Shown here one piece after another: positions 1 through 6,357 of a DNA stretch of 7,432 nucleotides. The notes below the pieces were generated by a model. The model saw only the letters and a program-made list of their open reading frames with translations. It did not search any database and had not been told where the DNA came from. A program made the translations under genes and the position numbers. Source of the DNA: Acidobacteriaceae bacterium (GTDB lineage: Bacteria > Acidobacteriota > Terriglobia > Terriglobales > Acidobacteriaceae); contig PLBD01000587.1 of the NCBI GenBank assembly GCA_003135315.1, positions 1 to 7,432 of the forward strand. Direction: 5' to 3'. The number at the start of each line of letters is the position of its first letter. Position 1 is the first letter of the stretch.

Positions 1-78
1 CTTTACGGTCGGCCTCTTCCGTCTGCCGGCACATCCTCTTGCCGAAAATGGTCCGGGCCGAGGGACACGCCCCCTTCC

Positions 79-553
79 TTAAGCGAATCTCATCTGCTTA
101 AGTGATGCCAAGGCGAGCAAGAACCGGGCCTTAACCCCGTCCATAATCCATAATCAGTCCGAAAGCGACCGCCGCTACAAACTCAACGGCCAGGACTGCT
201 AGGGGAAGTGGTGCCATTGCAATCCCGCGAAAAGCCAGGTTGAGATGATAAGAAGCTCGGCAATCAAGGAGGCTACAAGCCACGAGGTCGGACGCAATCC
301 CCAGAGAGGGCGGCGGCGCCCGCAGGGCATAGATTGTGGCTTGACTGCCGTGTACGATGGCGACTGCAGAAAGCGTCCCCAACGCTTCAATTCCGAATCG
401 CAATTCGAACTTGCCGACCGACAAGACCGCTACACAAAATGCAAGAAAGCAACCTTCCAGAATGACACGCCGATCGTGATGTATGCCGATTTGCCAGGAG
501 CTAGGCATCGGTCCCAGCAAACTCTCACACGCCTGTTCGCTCATCTCTCTCAC
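79..553 (-). pseudogene. Decayed C-terminal fragment of a proton-efflux P-type ATPase
   Basis: The minus strand encodes the last transmembrane part of a plasma-membrane proton-efflux type P-type ATPase, recognised from family memory: a hydrophobic helix with FLAFCVAVLSVGKFELRFG, then GSQATIYALR, then RRRPLWGLRPTSWLVAS with a following hydrophobic helix, then IAMAPLPLAVLA. These blocks are not in one frame. The first lies in the frame open from 553 to 131; after about 320 the family sequence moves to another frame (about 321-240); near 238 it returns to the first frame; and at 146-159 a tandem ATTATGG duplication shifts it again, after which GVKARFLLALASL runs to a stop at 79-81. The catalytic phosphorylation and ATP-binding domains are absent, so no pump activity is possible. 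The upstream edge is uncertain: recognisable sequence begins near 500, and 553 is only where the open frame could start (GTG). The family call is from pattern memory, not a search. Confidence 0.72.
146..159 (-). repeat. 7-bp tandem duplication (ATTATGG x2) causing a frameshift
   Basis: Read on the minus strand, ATTATGGATTATGG is a perfect 7-bp direct duplication inside the P-type ATPase relic. With both copies, the frame ends at a stop at 131-133. Removing one copy joins GLIMD to GVKARFLLALASL, which fits the expected C-terminus and carries the frame to a stop at 79-81. The duplication is directly visible; its role as the cause of the frameshift is inferred. Confidence 0.7.
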
Positions 554-733
554 AAGCCTGCGAACATCTACTTAGAAGCCAGAGTCGATCCGTGCTCTCT
601 CGTACGCACTGACTGAAAACTGCAAATTGCTGAGGCAAGGAATCGAAAATCGACTTGTTTAGTGGTACCGATGAAAGCATTGCATCGACGTAATCGCTAA
701 TCTGTTCCGTTTTGCTCATCATAGGAAGTTATT

Positions 734-889
734 TTGAACCGTTCCCACCGCGAACTGTGGAGGCCAGTCAGCGCTGTCCGAACCTGCTTGTTTGGGGTCG
801 CGTCCCAGCGCATCCAGCTTCACCTGATTGTCGCGCTATTTGCTTTCGTCATGAAAGCCTCCCGAGTGTCATCTTCAGCCTTTGCCTAA
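734..889 (+). CDS. Possible small hypothetical ORF, 51 aa (weak)
   Basis: A TTG-started frame with an AGGA motif 7 nt upstream (723-726) encodes about 51 residues with a hydrophobic run, LHLIVALFAFVM, near its end. It stops at TAA 887-889, after which the same frame is open for another 45 codons (reading GDSSFVKATRQASGTAVFG and onward) to TAG 1024-1026. This could be a small membrane or secreted protein split by one nonsense change, or chance. I do not recognise the protein, the TTG start is weak, and third codon positions are not as GC-rich as in the kinase. Treat it as a candidate only. Confidence 0.15.
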   Translation: MNRSHRELWRPVSAVRTCLFGVASQRIQLHLIVALFAFVMKASRVSSSAFA

Positions 890-1006
890 GGGGATTCGTC
901 TTTCGTGAAGGCTACCCGGCAAGCAAGCGGAACCGCCGTGTTCGGGACCCTCGTCGCAGGATCTCGCTGTCTTGCGGTAAATATCTTCGGACTGGATGCT
1001 GTTGAG

Positions 1007-1034
1007 TTGTCTTTAACCCTCTTATAGGTACAAT
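1007..1034 (+). promoter_or_regulatory. Putative sigma70-type promoter of the kinase gene
   Basis: TTGTCT (1007-1012) and TACAAT (1029-1034) are separated by 16 bp and lie just upstream of the kinase start. TACAAT matches five of six positions of the -10 consensus; TTGTCT matches four of six of the -35. A competing pair, TTGAGT (1002-1007) and TATAGG (1023-1028), has a short 15-bp spacer. A start near 1041 would leave a leader of roughly 20 nt. Confidence 0.4.
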
Positions 1035-1061
1035 GAAGGTCCATTTCTTACGAGGTCATTT

Positions 1062-3659
1062 GTGGCTCTGGCGTCGGGACTCAAACTTGGCCCCTACGAA
1101 CTTGCCGCCTCCATCGGTGCGGGCGGAATGGGCGAGGTGTATCGCGCGCATGATGCGCGGCTGGGCCGCGATGTAGCGGTCAAGATTATTTCGGCCTCAT
1201 TCGCCCAGGACGCCGGCCGCGTGCACCGCTTCGAGCAGGAGGCCCGAGCTGCCGCGGCGTTGAGTCATCCCAACATCCTCGCCGTATACGACATCGGAAC
1301 GCATGAGGGCAGCCCGTATATCGTCAGCGAATTGCTCGAGGGCTCGACGCTTTGCGATCGCCTGCGCGAAGGTCCGCTGCCGATGCGGAAAGTGGTCGAC
1401 TACGCGCTACAGATCGCGCGCGGACTGGCGGCGGCTCACGATCGCGGTATCGTGCATCGCGACCTCAAGCCCGACAACGTGTTCATCACGAACGACGGAC
1501 GGGCAAAAATTCTGGACTTCGGCCTGGCGAAGTTGACCCGAAGCGACACCGAGGTCGACGACAGGACGCGAACCGTACACAGCGAGCCCGGCATGGTGCT
1601 GGGCACGGTCGGTTACATGTCTCCCGAACAGGTGCGCGGCAAGGACGCCGACGCGCGCGCCGATTTGTTCAGCTTCGGCGCGGTGCTGTACGAGATGGCT
1701 TCCGGCCTGCGCGCTTTCAAAGGCGACTCGTCCGCCGACATCCTCAGCGCCATTCTCAAAGAGGAGCCGCAAGACCTTGTCGACATCAACACCAGCGTCT
1801 CGCCGGCGCTGGATCGCATCGTGCGGCACTGCCTGGAGAAGAATCCCGCTGAACGCTTCCAGTCGGCGCACGATCTGGCCTTCGATCTCGAGACCCTCAG
1901 CAGCATCAGCCGGAGCTCGAAGGAACTGCCGCTGCCGCCGGCACCGAAAACTCGCGTGTGGCTCTGGCCGGTGGTCGTCGTTCTGCTGCTGGCCCTCGCC
2001 GGCGCCGCGTTCTTTCTGGGACACTCGCGCCGCGCTGCGTCGATGCCGGTATTTCATCAACTGACACATCGCACCGGAACGGTTTACGAGGCACGATTTA
2101 CGACCGACGGGAACTCGGTGCTTTACTCGGCAGCTTGGGAGGACAGCCCGGTCGAACTGTTCACCTCCCGCGCCGACAGCGTAGAGTCGCGCACGGTAGC
2201 GCCGAAGACGTTGCTCGCGGCCGTCTCCTCCAAGAATCAACTCGCGGTCTTGCTTGAGCCGCGACTGTCCGCCGCCGGCAGTGTCTCGTTGGCGGACGGC
2301 ACGCTGGCCGTGCTCCCGCTGGAAGGCGGCGCTGCGCGCCCCCTAGTGCAGCATGTGAACTACGCCGATTGGACGCCCGATGGCTCCGAACTCGCGGTGA
2401 TTCGAGCTACCCCGAATGTCTCGATAAGCAGCAACCTGTTGCAGTTCCCCATTGACACCACCATCTACACCCCGCCGCGCGGCTGGCTCAGCCACGTGCG
2501 TTTCTCGCCCGACGGAAAGTACCTTGCCATTCAGGAGCATATTCCCAGCGGGGATGATGGCAAGCTGATAATTCTCGACCGCACGGGAAAGAAGATTGCC
2601 GAATCGCCCCACTACGACTCCATCAACAGTCTCGCGTGGTCGACGAATGAGGAGGTTTGGTTTACAGCCAGCCCGGGCGCCGATAGTCGCAGCGTGCGGG
2701 CCATGAATCTGCGCGGCCAAGTCCGCGACGTTTACCGCGCGCCGGAAGATTTGACCCTCTACGACATCGCTGCCGATGGCCGCGTGCTGCTCACCGGCGA
2801 CAACAGTCACCTCTTGCTGATGGGCGGAATGGCTGGTTCGCCGGATAAAGATCTCACGTGGCTGGGTTGGTCGCTGGCGGCGGGCATCTCCGATGACGGG
2901 TCAACGGTCCTGTTCGGCGAAAGCGGGCCGGCGGTTGGCGGCAAGGGGGTTGCATTTGTGCGCAAGCTCGACCGCAACAGCCCCGCCCTGGCTTTGGGAC
3001 CAGGATTGGCGACGGCGATTTCGCCCGATGGCGACTGGGTGGCGACGCTGGACCTTAACGTCCCGCCTAATGTCGTCCTCTTGCCGACAGGCGTGGGCAA
3101 GCCGGTGCAGCTTACCTCGAATGGCTGGGAATACACGCGAAGCATGCATTGGATGCCGGACAGCAGCGCGCTCGTGGTGAGTGCCGTACAGCCAGGACAC
3201 AAGCCACGCGTCTACCTGATCGACGTCAAGAGCAAGCAGATGCAGCCTGTGCTGCCGGAGGGCATTCGCGGCGGCTTGCCCTCACCCGATGGCAAGCTGC
3301 TGCTGGGCAGCGACGGCGATATAAGGAAGACTTACAACCTGAAGGGCGAGGTGGTTGCAACGGTTGCTCAAGTGGGCGAAAGCAGCGCTAAGCTCCCGCA
3401 ACTGGACGCACGGGAGGCCATTGATCGCTGGTCGGCAGACGGCAAATCGCTCTTCATATGGAATTATTCGGGTGTGCCCCGGCTCGATCGCCTGGAAATC
3501 GCCACCGGCAAGCGCATCCCGATGTACTCCACTATCCCGCCCGACAGCAGCGGGATTGTCAGCTTTACCTACTGCCGCGCCAGCGCGGATGGCAAGGCCC
3601 ACGTTTGCTCCGCCCATCGCTTGCTGAGCGACCTGTTCGTAGTGAATGGGCTTCGTTAG
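1062..3659 (+). CDS. Receptor-like Ser/Thr protein kinase with PD40 beta-propeller sensor domain
   Basis: Phosphorylates Ser/Thr on protein targets at the inner face of the membrane; substrate and signal are unknown. The 865-aa product opens with a complete Hanks-type kinase domain (about residues 10-280): glycine loop GAGGMG (19-24), ATP-binding Lys41, alphaC Glu near 60, catalytic HRDLKPDN (132-139), DFG (152-154), SPE in place of APE (187-189), and Asp201 in DLFSFG. It is therefore an RD kinase with every catalytic residue present. A Pro-rich linker precedes one transmembrane helix (about 300-319). The remaining 540 residues carry repeated TPDG/SPDG/SADG turns (near 439, 483, 655, 741, 792, 842), typical of PD40/WD40-like propellers, placed outside the membrane. 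The GTG start has GAGGT 5 nt upstream, and the N-terminus LASGLKLGPYEL fits the family start. The length is usual for the acidobacterial family. It appears monocistronic, and no target gene is adjacent. Confidence 0.96.
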   Translation: MALASGLKLGPYELAASIGAGGMGEVYRAHDARLGRDVAVKIISASFAQDAGRVHRFEQEARAAAALSHPNILAVYDIGTHEGSPYIVSELLEGSTLCDRLREGPLPMRKVVDYALQIARGLAAAHDRGIVHRDLKPDNVFITNDGRAKILDFGLAKLTRSDTEVDDRTRTVHSEPGMVLGTVGYMSPEQVRGKDADARADLFSFGAVLYEMASGLRAFKGDSSADILSAILKEEPQDLVDINTSVSPALDRIVRHCLEKNPAERFQSAHDLAFDLETLSSISRSSKELPLPPAPKTRVWLWPVVVVLLLALAGAAFFLGHSRRAASMPVFHQLTHRTGTVYEARFTTDGNSVLYSAAWEDSPVELFTSRADSVESRTVAPKTLLAAVSSKNQLAVLLEPRLSAAGSVSLADGTLAVLPLEGGAARPLVQHVNYADWTPDGSELAVIRATPNVSISSNLLQFPIDTTIYTPPRGWLSHVRFSPDGKYLAIQEHIPSGDDGKLIILDRTGKKIAESPHYDSINSLAWSTNEEVWFTASPGADSRSVRAMNLRGQVRDVYRAPEDLTLYDIAADGRVLLTGDNSHLLLMGGMAGSPDKDLTWLGWSLAAGISDDGSTVLFGESGPAVGGKGVAFVRKLDRNSPALALGPGLATAISPDGDWVATLDLNVPPNVVLLPTGVGKPVQLTSNGWEYTRSMHWMPDSSALVVSAVQPGHKPRVYLIDVKSKQMQPVLPEGIRGGLPSPDGKLLLGSDGDIRKTYNLKGEVVATVAQVGESSAKLPQLDAREAIDRWSADGKSLFIWNYSGVPRLDRLEIATGKRIPMYSTIPPDSSGIVSFTYCRASADGKAHVCSAHRLLSDLFVVNGLR

Positions 3660-3870
3660 GGATCCCAATCGAGATAACTTCGGAGCTAAAACGCAGCGCT
3701 GCAATTGCTCGCGACCATTTCCTCATTTCATGGGAGTCCCGGCACAGGCCCCAGGGAAGATGTGCGCTTCGGCCGAGAAGTCCGCTCGTGGGAAGTCTCA
3801 CCGCATAGGCAACGATAAACGCCCCAGTGTCCGGGAATCCACTTCACGGTTAGTCGGCTACGCGTGGAAG

Positions 3871-3901
3871 TGTGGCGGACCCGCGCTTTCGGTGCGCCAC
3901 A
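3871..3901. repeat. Perfect 7-bp inverted repeat, TGTGGCG / CGCCACA
   Basis: TGTGGCG (3871-3877) and CGCCACA (3895-3901) enclose 17 nt that are themselves GC-rich. The structure could be a REP-like element or a degenerate transcription end. There is no adjacent T-tract, and no second copy was noticed in this window. Confidence 0.35.
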
Positions 3902-3940
3902 TCCGCGCGTAGGGCGTTTTTCATCCAGGTGGATTACTTC

Positions 3941-3958
3941 CGAGTGGCCCGTCACTCG
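3941..3958. repeat. Perfect 6-bp inverted repeat, CGAGTG / CACTCG
   Basis: CGAGTG (3941-3946) and CACTCG (3953-3958) flank a 6-nt loop, about 50 bp past the stop of the minus-strand kinase relic. The position would suit a terminator for that strand, but no U-tract follows. Confidence 0.3.
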
Positions 3959-4007
3959 CCAAGTGGTGCGCTTATTCCAAAGCATGGCGCTGCACTGGAA
4001 CGAAATT

Positions 4008-4268
4008 CTATTGTTTCAGTTTCATGGTCCAGTTCTGCACCAGAACCAGCGGCGGGGAACTGTCCTGCCCGGAGACAATTGCCACGAACCGCTTACCATC
4101 GCGGGTAACCGAGTAGCGAGACGAGTTCTCGCCGACCAAGTTCAGGCGGAACAAGAGATGGGGCTGACCCATTTCTAGACCGGGACCCACTTTATTGACA
4201 CGGACCGACATGATTTGATCTCCCGCTAAGAAGAGGAGTTCCTGTCCATCTTGACTCCAGCGCCTGCA
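4008..4268 (-). pseudogene. C-terminal remnant of a PD40-type Ser/Thr kinase
   Basis: From about 4268 the minus strand reads RRWSQDGQELLFLAGDQIM and continues through SRYSVTRDGKRFVAIV and PPLVLVQNWTMKLKQ to a TAG at 4008-4010. From family memory this is the last propeller blade and the characteristic NW(T/M)xxLK tail of acidobacterial kinases fused to PD40 repeats. Only about 85 residues remain; the kinase domain, transmembrane helix and other blades are missing. The fragment differs in tail type from the intact kinase at 1062-3659, which ends SDLFVVNGLR, so it is not a simple partial copy of that neighbour. An internal ATG at 4209-4211 could be mistaken for a start, but the homologous sequence begins upstream of it, so the fragment is a truncated end and not a small gene. 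Confidence 0.7.
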
Positions 4269-4527
4269 CAGCTTTGGCTGGATTATTGCGGCTTAGCTCA
4301 ATGGCCGCACGGACGGAGGGAACTCCGTAGATCGCGACACATGTATCCAGGGGATAGCGTTTTGCCAACTCGGCGGCGATCGTCTCGCCACGCCCGGTGT
4401 CCCTAACCAAAGCGAGTACGAGTGCGGCGCGGAATTCTGCATTTCCCTGTCTTGAGTAGCTCAAGGCACGCGTCGAGCAGTGACGGTCGGCCTCGCGTTC
4501 GAGACGCAACATGCGGTGCTCGAACAT
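4252..4527 (-). pseudogene. TPR-type kinase C-terminal remnant, second copy
   Basis: The minus-strand frame after the stop at 4528-4530 resembles the TPR-bearing C-terminal region of acidobacterial Ser/Thr kinases. It reads ALSYSRQGNAEFRAALVLAL, then IAAELAKRYPLDT, then VRAAIELSRNNPAKAVQALE. This is one helical-repeat module of about 60 residues. It aligns without gaps to the module in the upstream remnant (4591-4773), with roughly 25 of 61 positions identical by eye. After QALES (about 4252) the TPR sequence ends abruptly and the DNA continues as PD40-kinase sequence in another frame. There is no kinase domain, and an ATG directly after the upstream stop is the only available start, so I treat it as a relic. 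The family call is from memory of the motif pattern. Confidence 0.65.
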
Positions 4528-4908
4528 CTATTCCGGGCACAAGTAAACAGTGGCCGGGGTGGGTTGGGGCAGATCTATGAGGGTGGCAACCTTCAGCAGT
4601 TCGATTGCCCGATTCGCGTCTTTGCGCTCCAAGGCTATCGCCGCGCGGGATGGTCGGGAGCCATATCTTTGGACTAGGGTGTCCAGCGGATGTGTCCTGT
4701 CCAGTTCTGCCGCAAGATTCCCTGCTTTGGCCGTTTCGCCCGCGCGGGCCAGGGCCAGGGCTGCTATCGCCCGCACATTTGGTTTGGGGCCAGCCAGAGC
4801 CAGATAAGCTGCAGCTGCCTCTTTTGGGGTTGCTCCGCAGGGCTGAATCCATTGCCTGCCCTCCGCTAACGGTTCTTCCTCGAACAGAAGAACCTCGTCC
4901 CGAAACAC
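4528..4908 (-). pseudogene. TPR-type kinase C-terminal remnant, first copy
   Basis: This 126-aa frame starts at a GTG with no convincing ribosome binding site and stops at TAG 4528-4530. Residues 27-49 (ATPKEAAAAYLALAGP onward), RAIAALALARAGETAKA (46-62), AAELDRTHPLDTLVQRY (66-82), AAIALERKDANRAIELLK (89-106) and PTPATVYLCP (116-125) follow the C-terminal TPR region of acidobacterial Ser/Thr kinases. In full-length relatives sequence normally continues after YLCP with further TPR helices; here the stop comes at once. A frame stop also lies just upstream at 4912-4914, so the kinase domain is missing. The following relic is in the same frame, so the pair may descend from one reading frame with an internal duplication. 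It is divergent from the hydrogenase operon, whose control region starts right after it. Confidence 0.65.
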
Positions 4909-4947
4909 TCCCTACAAGTTAACCGCCATCACACGAGCCGGTGAGGC

Positions 4948-4959
4948 GTTCTTAAGAAC
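4948..4959. promoter_or_regulatory. Perfect 12-bp palindrome GTTCTTAAGAAC
   Basis: GTTCTTAAGAAC is an exact palindrome between the kinase relic and the hydrogenase operon. Its centre (4953.5) lies 35 bp upstream of the centre of the CRP-type palindrome. It could be a second operator for a dimeric regulator. I do not recognise it as the site of a named family. Confidence 0.35.
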
Positions 4960-4980
4960 CTGAGAGCGCGCACTTCCCCG

Positions 4981-4996
4981 TGTGATACCAGTCACA
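4981..4996 (+). promoter_or_regulatory. CRP-type binding site TGTGATACCAGTCACA
   Basis: Both half-sites match the CRP consensus exactly (TGTGA-N6-TCACA). It is the most conspicuous regulatory signal in the window and lies upstream of hybO only, because the gene remnants on its other side are dead. A CRP/FNR-superfamily regulator is the natural candidate; the FNR pattern TTGAT-N4-ATCAA does not fit. Possible -10 sequences downstream are GATAAG (5022-5027), which puts the site near -45, and CATAAG (5036-5041), which puts it near -59.5, close to a class I activator position. I cannot choose between them. Confidence 0.55.
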
Positions 4997-5114
4997 GGGC
5001 TCAGTGCTTTTTGTCCTTCGGGATAAGGGCGTGCGCATAAGAAAGTCATGAGTACTGCCAATCACTCCGCGGTGCCGTATCTTCGCAGTCCTCGTCCCCG
5101 CGGCATGCCGAATC

Positions 5115-5118
5115 GGAG
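5115..5118 (+). promoter_or_regulatory. GGAG ribosome binding site that sets the hybO start at 5129
   Basis: GGAG lies 10 nt before ATG 5129. The alternative ATG at 5048 has only a weak purine stretch (AAGAAAG) before it. The later start gives a normal-length Tat signal peptide. Confidence 0.5.
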
Positions 5119-5128
5119 AAATGCACCA

Positions 5129-6355
5129 ATGGTCACCAGCGATGGCCAGAACAAAGGCCTGACGATAGGCGAACAACTGAAACGAGCCGGCATTCCCCGC
5201 CGGGACTTCCTGAAGTTTTGCACCGAGCTGATGATCGTTGCTCCGGTGGGGCTGGCGCTTACGAACAAGTCCTGGGCCGGGGAAGTGGCGCAGGAGATCG
5301 CCGGCCTGAGACGTCCTTCCGTGGTGTGGCTCCATTTCCAGGACTGCACCGGGTGCACCGAAACCCTGCTGCGAACCTCGCGGCCTGGAGTGGACGAGCT
5401 GATCTTCAACATCATCTCGCTCGACTACCACGAGACGCTGATGCCGGGTTCCGGAAAGCAGGCGGAACAAGCGCTGCGTAACGCCGTCGAAGGAAATGCG
5501 GGCAAGTACTTTCTGGTCGTCGAAGGCTCCATCCCGACAAAAGAACAGGGCATTTACATGAAGCTGGCGGGCCGGCCAGCCACGGAGATGCTGGAGCAGA
5601 TTGGCTCGAAGGCGAAAGCGGTCATCGCGATCGGTTCTTGCGCTTCCTGGGGCGGCATCCCGTCGGCAGGCGAGAATCCAACGGGGGCGGTCGGGGTTTC
5701 CGACCTGCTCCGTGGCGTGCCGACCGTCAACCTTCCCGGCTGCCCGCCCAATCCCTACAACCTCATCGGGACTATTCTGGAAATTCTCCGCACCGGCAAT
5801 CCTCCGGAACTGGACTCCGATCTGCGGCCCAAGTTCGCGTATGACCGCGTGATTCACATCCAATGCCCGCGACGGGCCCACTTCGATTCCGGACGTTTTG
5901 CGCAGCAGTTCGGCGACGACGGCCACCGCCACGGCTGGTGTTTGTACAAGCTGGGTTGCAAAGGGCCGGACACTCATGCCGGATGTTCCGTGCGCATGTT
6001 CAACGAGATACCCGATGTTTGGCCGATCGGTATCGGCGCGCCCTGTGTCGGCTGCACGGAAAAAGGAATTGCCTTCAACGTGCCGATCTTCGAGCAGGCG
6101 ACCGTACATAACATTACGCCGCCCGACACCTATCCTCCGGTGAACCTGTCGCAAGGGCGCCCGGCCAATCTGGCGACAGGAGCGGCCGGAGTCATCGTGG
6201 GGGCCGCAGTCGGTGCCGCCTGGGCGGCGGCGCAGCGCTTCAAGAGCAGCCAGGAAGCGGCGGCGGAGAGGCCGGCAGACCTTCCCAAAGAGCTAAAGCC
6301 GGCCGGCGGTGGGGGACCTGACGAGCACCGCAAAGATCGCGGTGCTGGAGCATAA
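5129..6355 (+). CDS. hybO: [NiFe]-hydrogenase small subunit, Hyb type, Tat-exported and membrane-anchored
   Basis: Electron-transfer subunit of a membrane-bound uptake hydrogenase; it takes electrons from the Ni-Fe site of the large subunit through three Fe-S clusters. Residues are numbered from the upstream ATG 5048 (subtract 27 for the start used here). The Tat motif is RRDFLKF (51-57). Proximal [4Fe-4S] ligands are C100 and C103 in DCTGCTE, C198 in GSCASWGG and C232 in PGCPPNP. Distal ligands are H270 and C273 (IHIQCPRR), C298 and C304. Medial [3Fe-4S] ligands are C313, C333 and C336. All standard ligands are present. The two extra cysteines of oxygen-tolerant group 1d enzymes are absent (Gly at those places). 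A C-terminal helix (about 376-395) anchors the protein, followed by a Pro/Gly/charged tail. Start 5129 is preferred for its GGAG and 22-residue n-region; 5048 remains possible. hybA follows after 2 nt. Overall pattern and gene order indicate group 1c. Confidence 0.95.
   Translation: MVTSDGQNKGLTIGEQLKRAGIPRRDFLKFCTELMIVAPVGLALTNKSWAGEVAQEIAGLRRPSVVWLHFQDCTGCTETLLRTSRPGVDELIFNIISLDYHETLMPGSGKQAEQALRNAVEGNAGKYFLVVEGSIPTKEQGIYMKLAGRPATEMLEQIGSKAKAVIAIGSCASWGGIPSAGENPTGAVGVSDLLRGVPTVNLPGCPPNPYNLIGTILEILRTGNPPELDSDLRPKFAYDRVIHIQCPRRAHFDSGRFAQQFGDDGHRHGWCLYKLGCKGPDTHAGCSVRMFNEIPDVWPIGIGAPCVGCTEKGIAFNVPIFEQATVHNITPPDTYPPVNLSQGRPANLATGAAGVIVGAAVGAAWAAAQRFKSSQEAAAERPADLPKELKPAGGGGPDEHRKDRGAGA
6324..6346 (+). 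promoter_or_regulatory. 8-bp hairpin directly before the hybA ribosome binding site
   Basis: AGCACCGC (6324-6331) and GCGGTGCT (6339-6346) form a perfect stem with a 7-nt loop, inside the end of hybO and ending one base before GGAG (6347-6350), the hybA Shine-Dalgarno. Ribosomes finishing hybO would melt it, so it could enforce translational coupling. No T-run follows, so it is not a terminator. Confidence 0.35.
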
Positions 6356-6357
6356 CC

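Larger units (their letters stand above)
554..1061. other. Intergenic region, no gene supported
   Basis: About 500 bp without a coding region I can defend. Several short open frames cross it on both strands, but none matches a family I recognise, has a consistent codon pattern, or has a strong ribosome binding site. The only structure worth naming is a weak small frame at 734-889 that is interrupted and then open again to 1026, and the promoter-like sequence just before the kinase. The ATPase relic ends to the left, so part of this stretch may be further eroded gene sequence. Confidence 0.5.
3660..4007. other. Intergenic region between kinase and kinase relics
   Basis: No recognisable gene on either strand; the short open frames here resemble no family I know. 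Two perfect inverted repeats occur (3871-3901 and 3941-3958). Neither is followed by a T-run on either strand, so I cannot call an intrinsic terminator for the kinase or for the relics converging from the right. Confidence 0.5.

Noticed and set aside
2..82. Open frame from the window edge on the plus strand ending at 80-82
   Set aside because: Only 26 codons, no recognisable motif; cannot be told from chance.
131..553. 140-aa minus-strand frame as an intact membrane protein
   Set aside because: Family sequence of a P-type ATPase C-terminus continues in other frames in the middle and at the end, so this is a frameshifted relic.
525..722. 65-aa minus-strand frame starting ATGATG
   Set aside because: No Shine-Dalgarno, no recognised family, and the last residues run into the ATPase relic region in another frame; too weak to list as a gene.
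712..1005. 97-aa plus-strand frame before the kinase
   Set aside because: TTG start without a good ribosome site, amino acid composition typical of noncoding translation (many Arg, Cys, Pro).
1407..2240. 277-aa antisense frame within the kinase gene
   Set aside because: Shadow of a GC-rich gene; Arg/Ala/Val-rich with no domain, and the plus-strand kinase is unmistakable.
4008..4211. 67-aa minus-strand frame as a small independent gene
   Set aside because: PD40-kinase homology begins upstream of its ATG in the same frame, so the ATG is an internal Met of a truncated gene.
4948..4996. FNR or sigma54 signals upstream of hybO
   Set aside because: No TTGAT-N4-ATCAA and no TGGCAC-N5-TTGCA-like element was found in the hybO upstream region.
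4952..6154. 400-aa antisense frame over hybO
   Set aside because: Shadow frame opposite a confidently identified hydrogenase small subunit; no family features.
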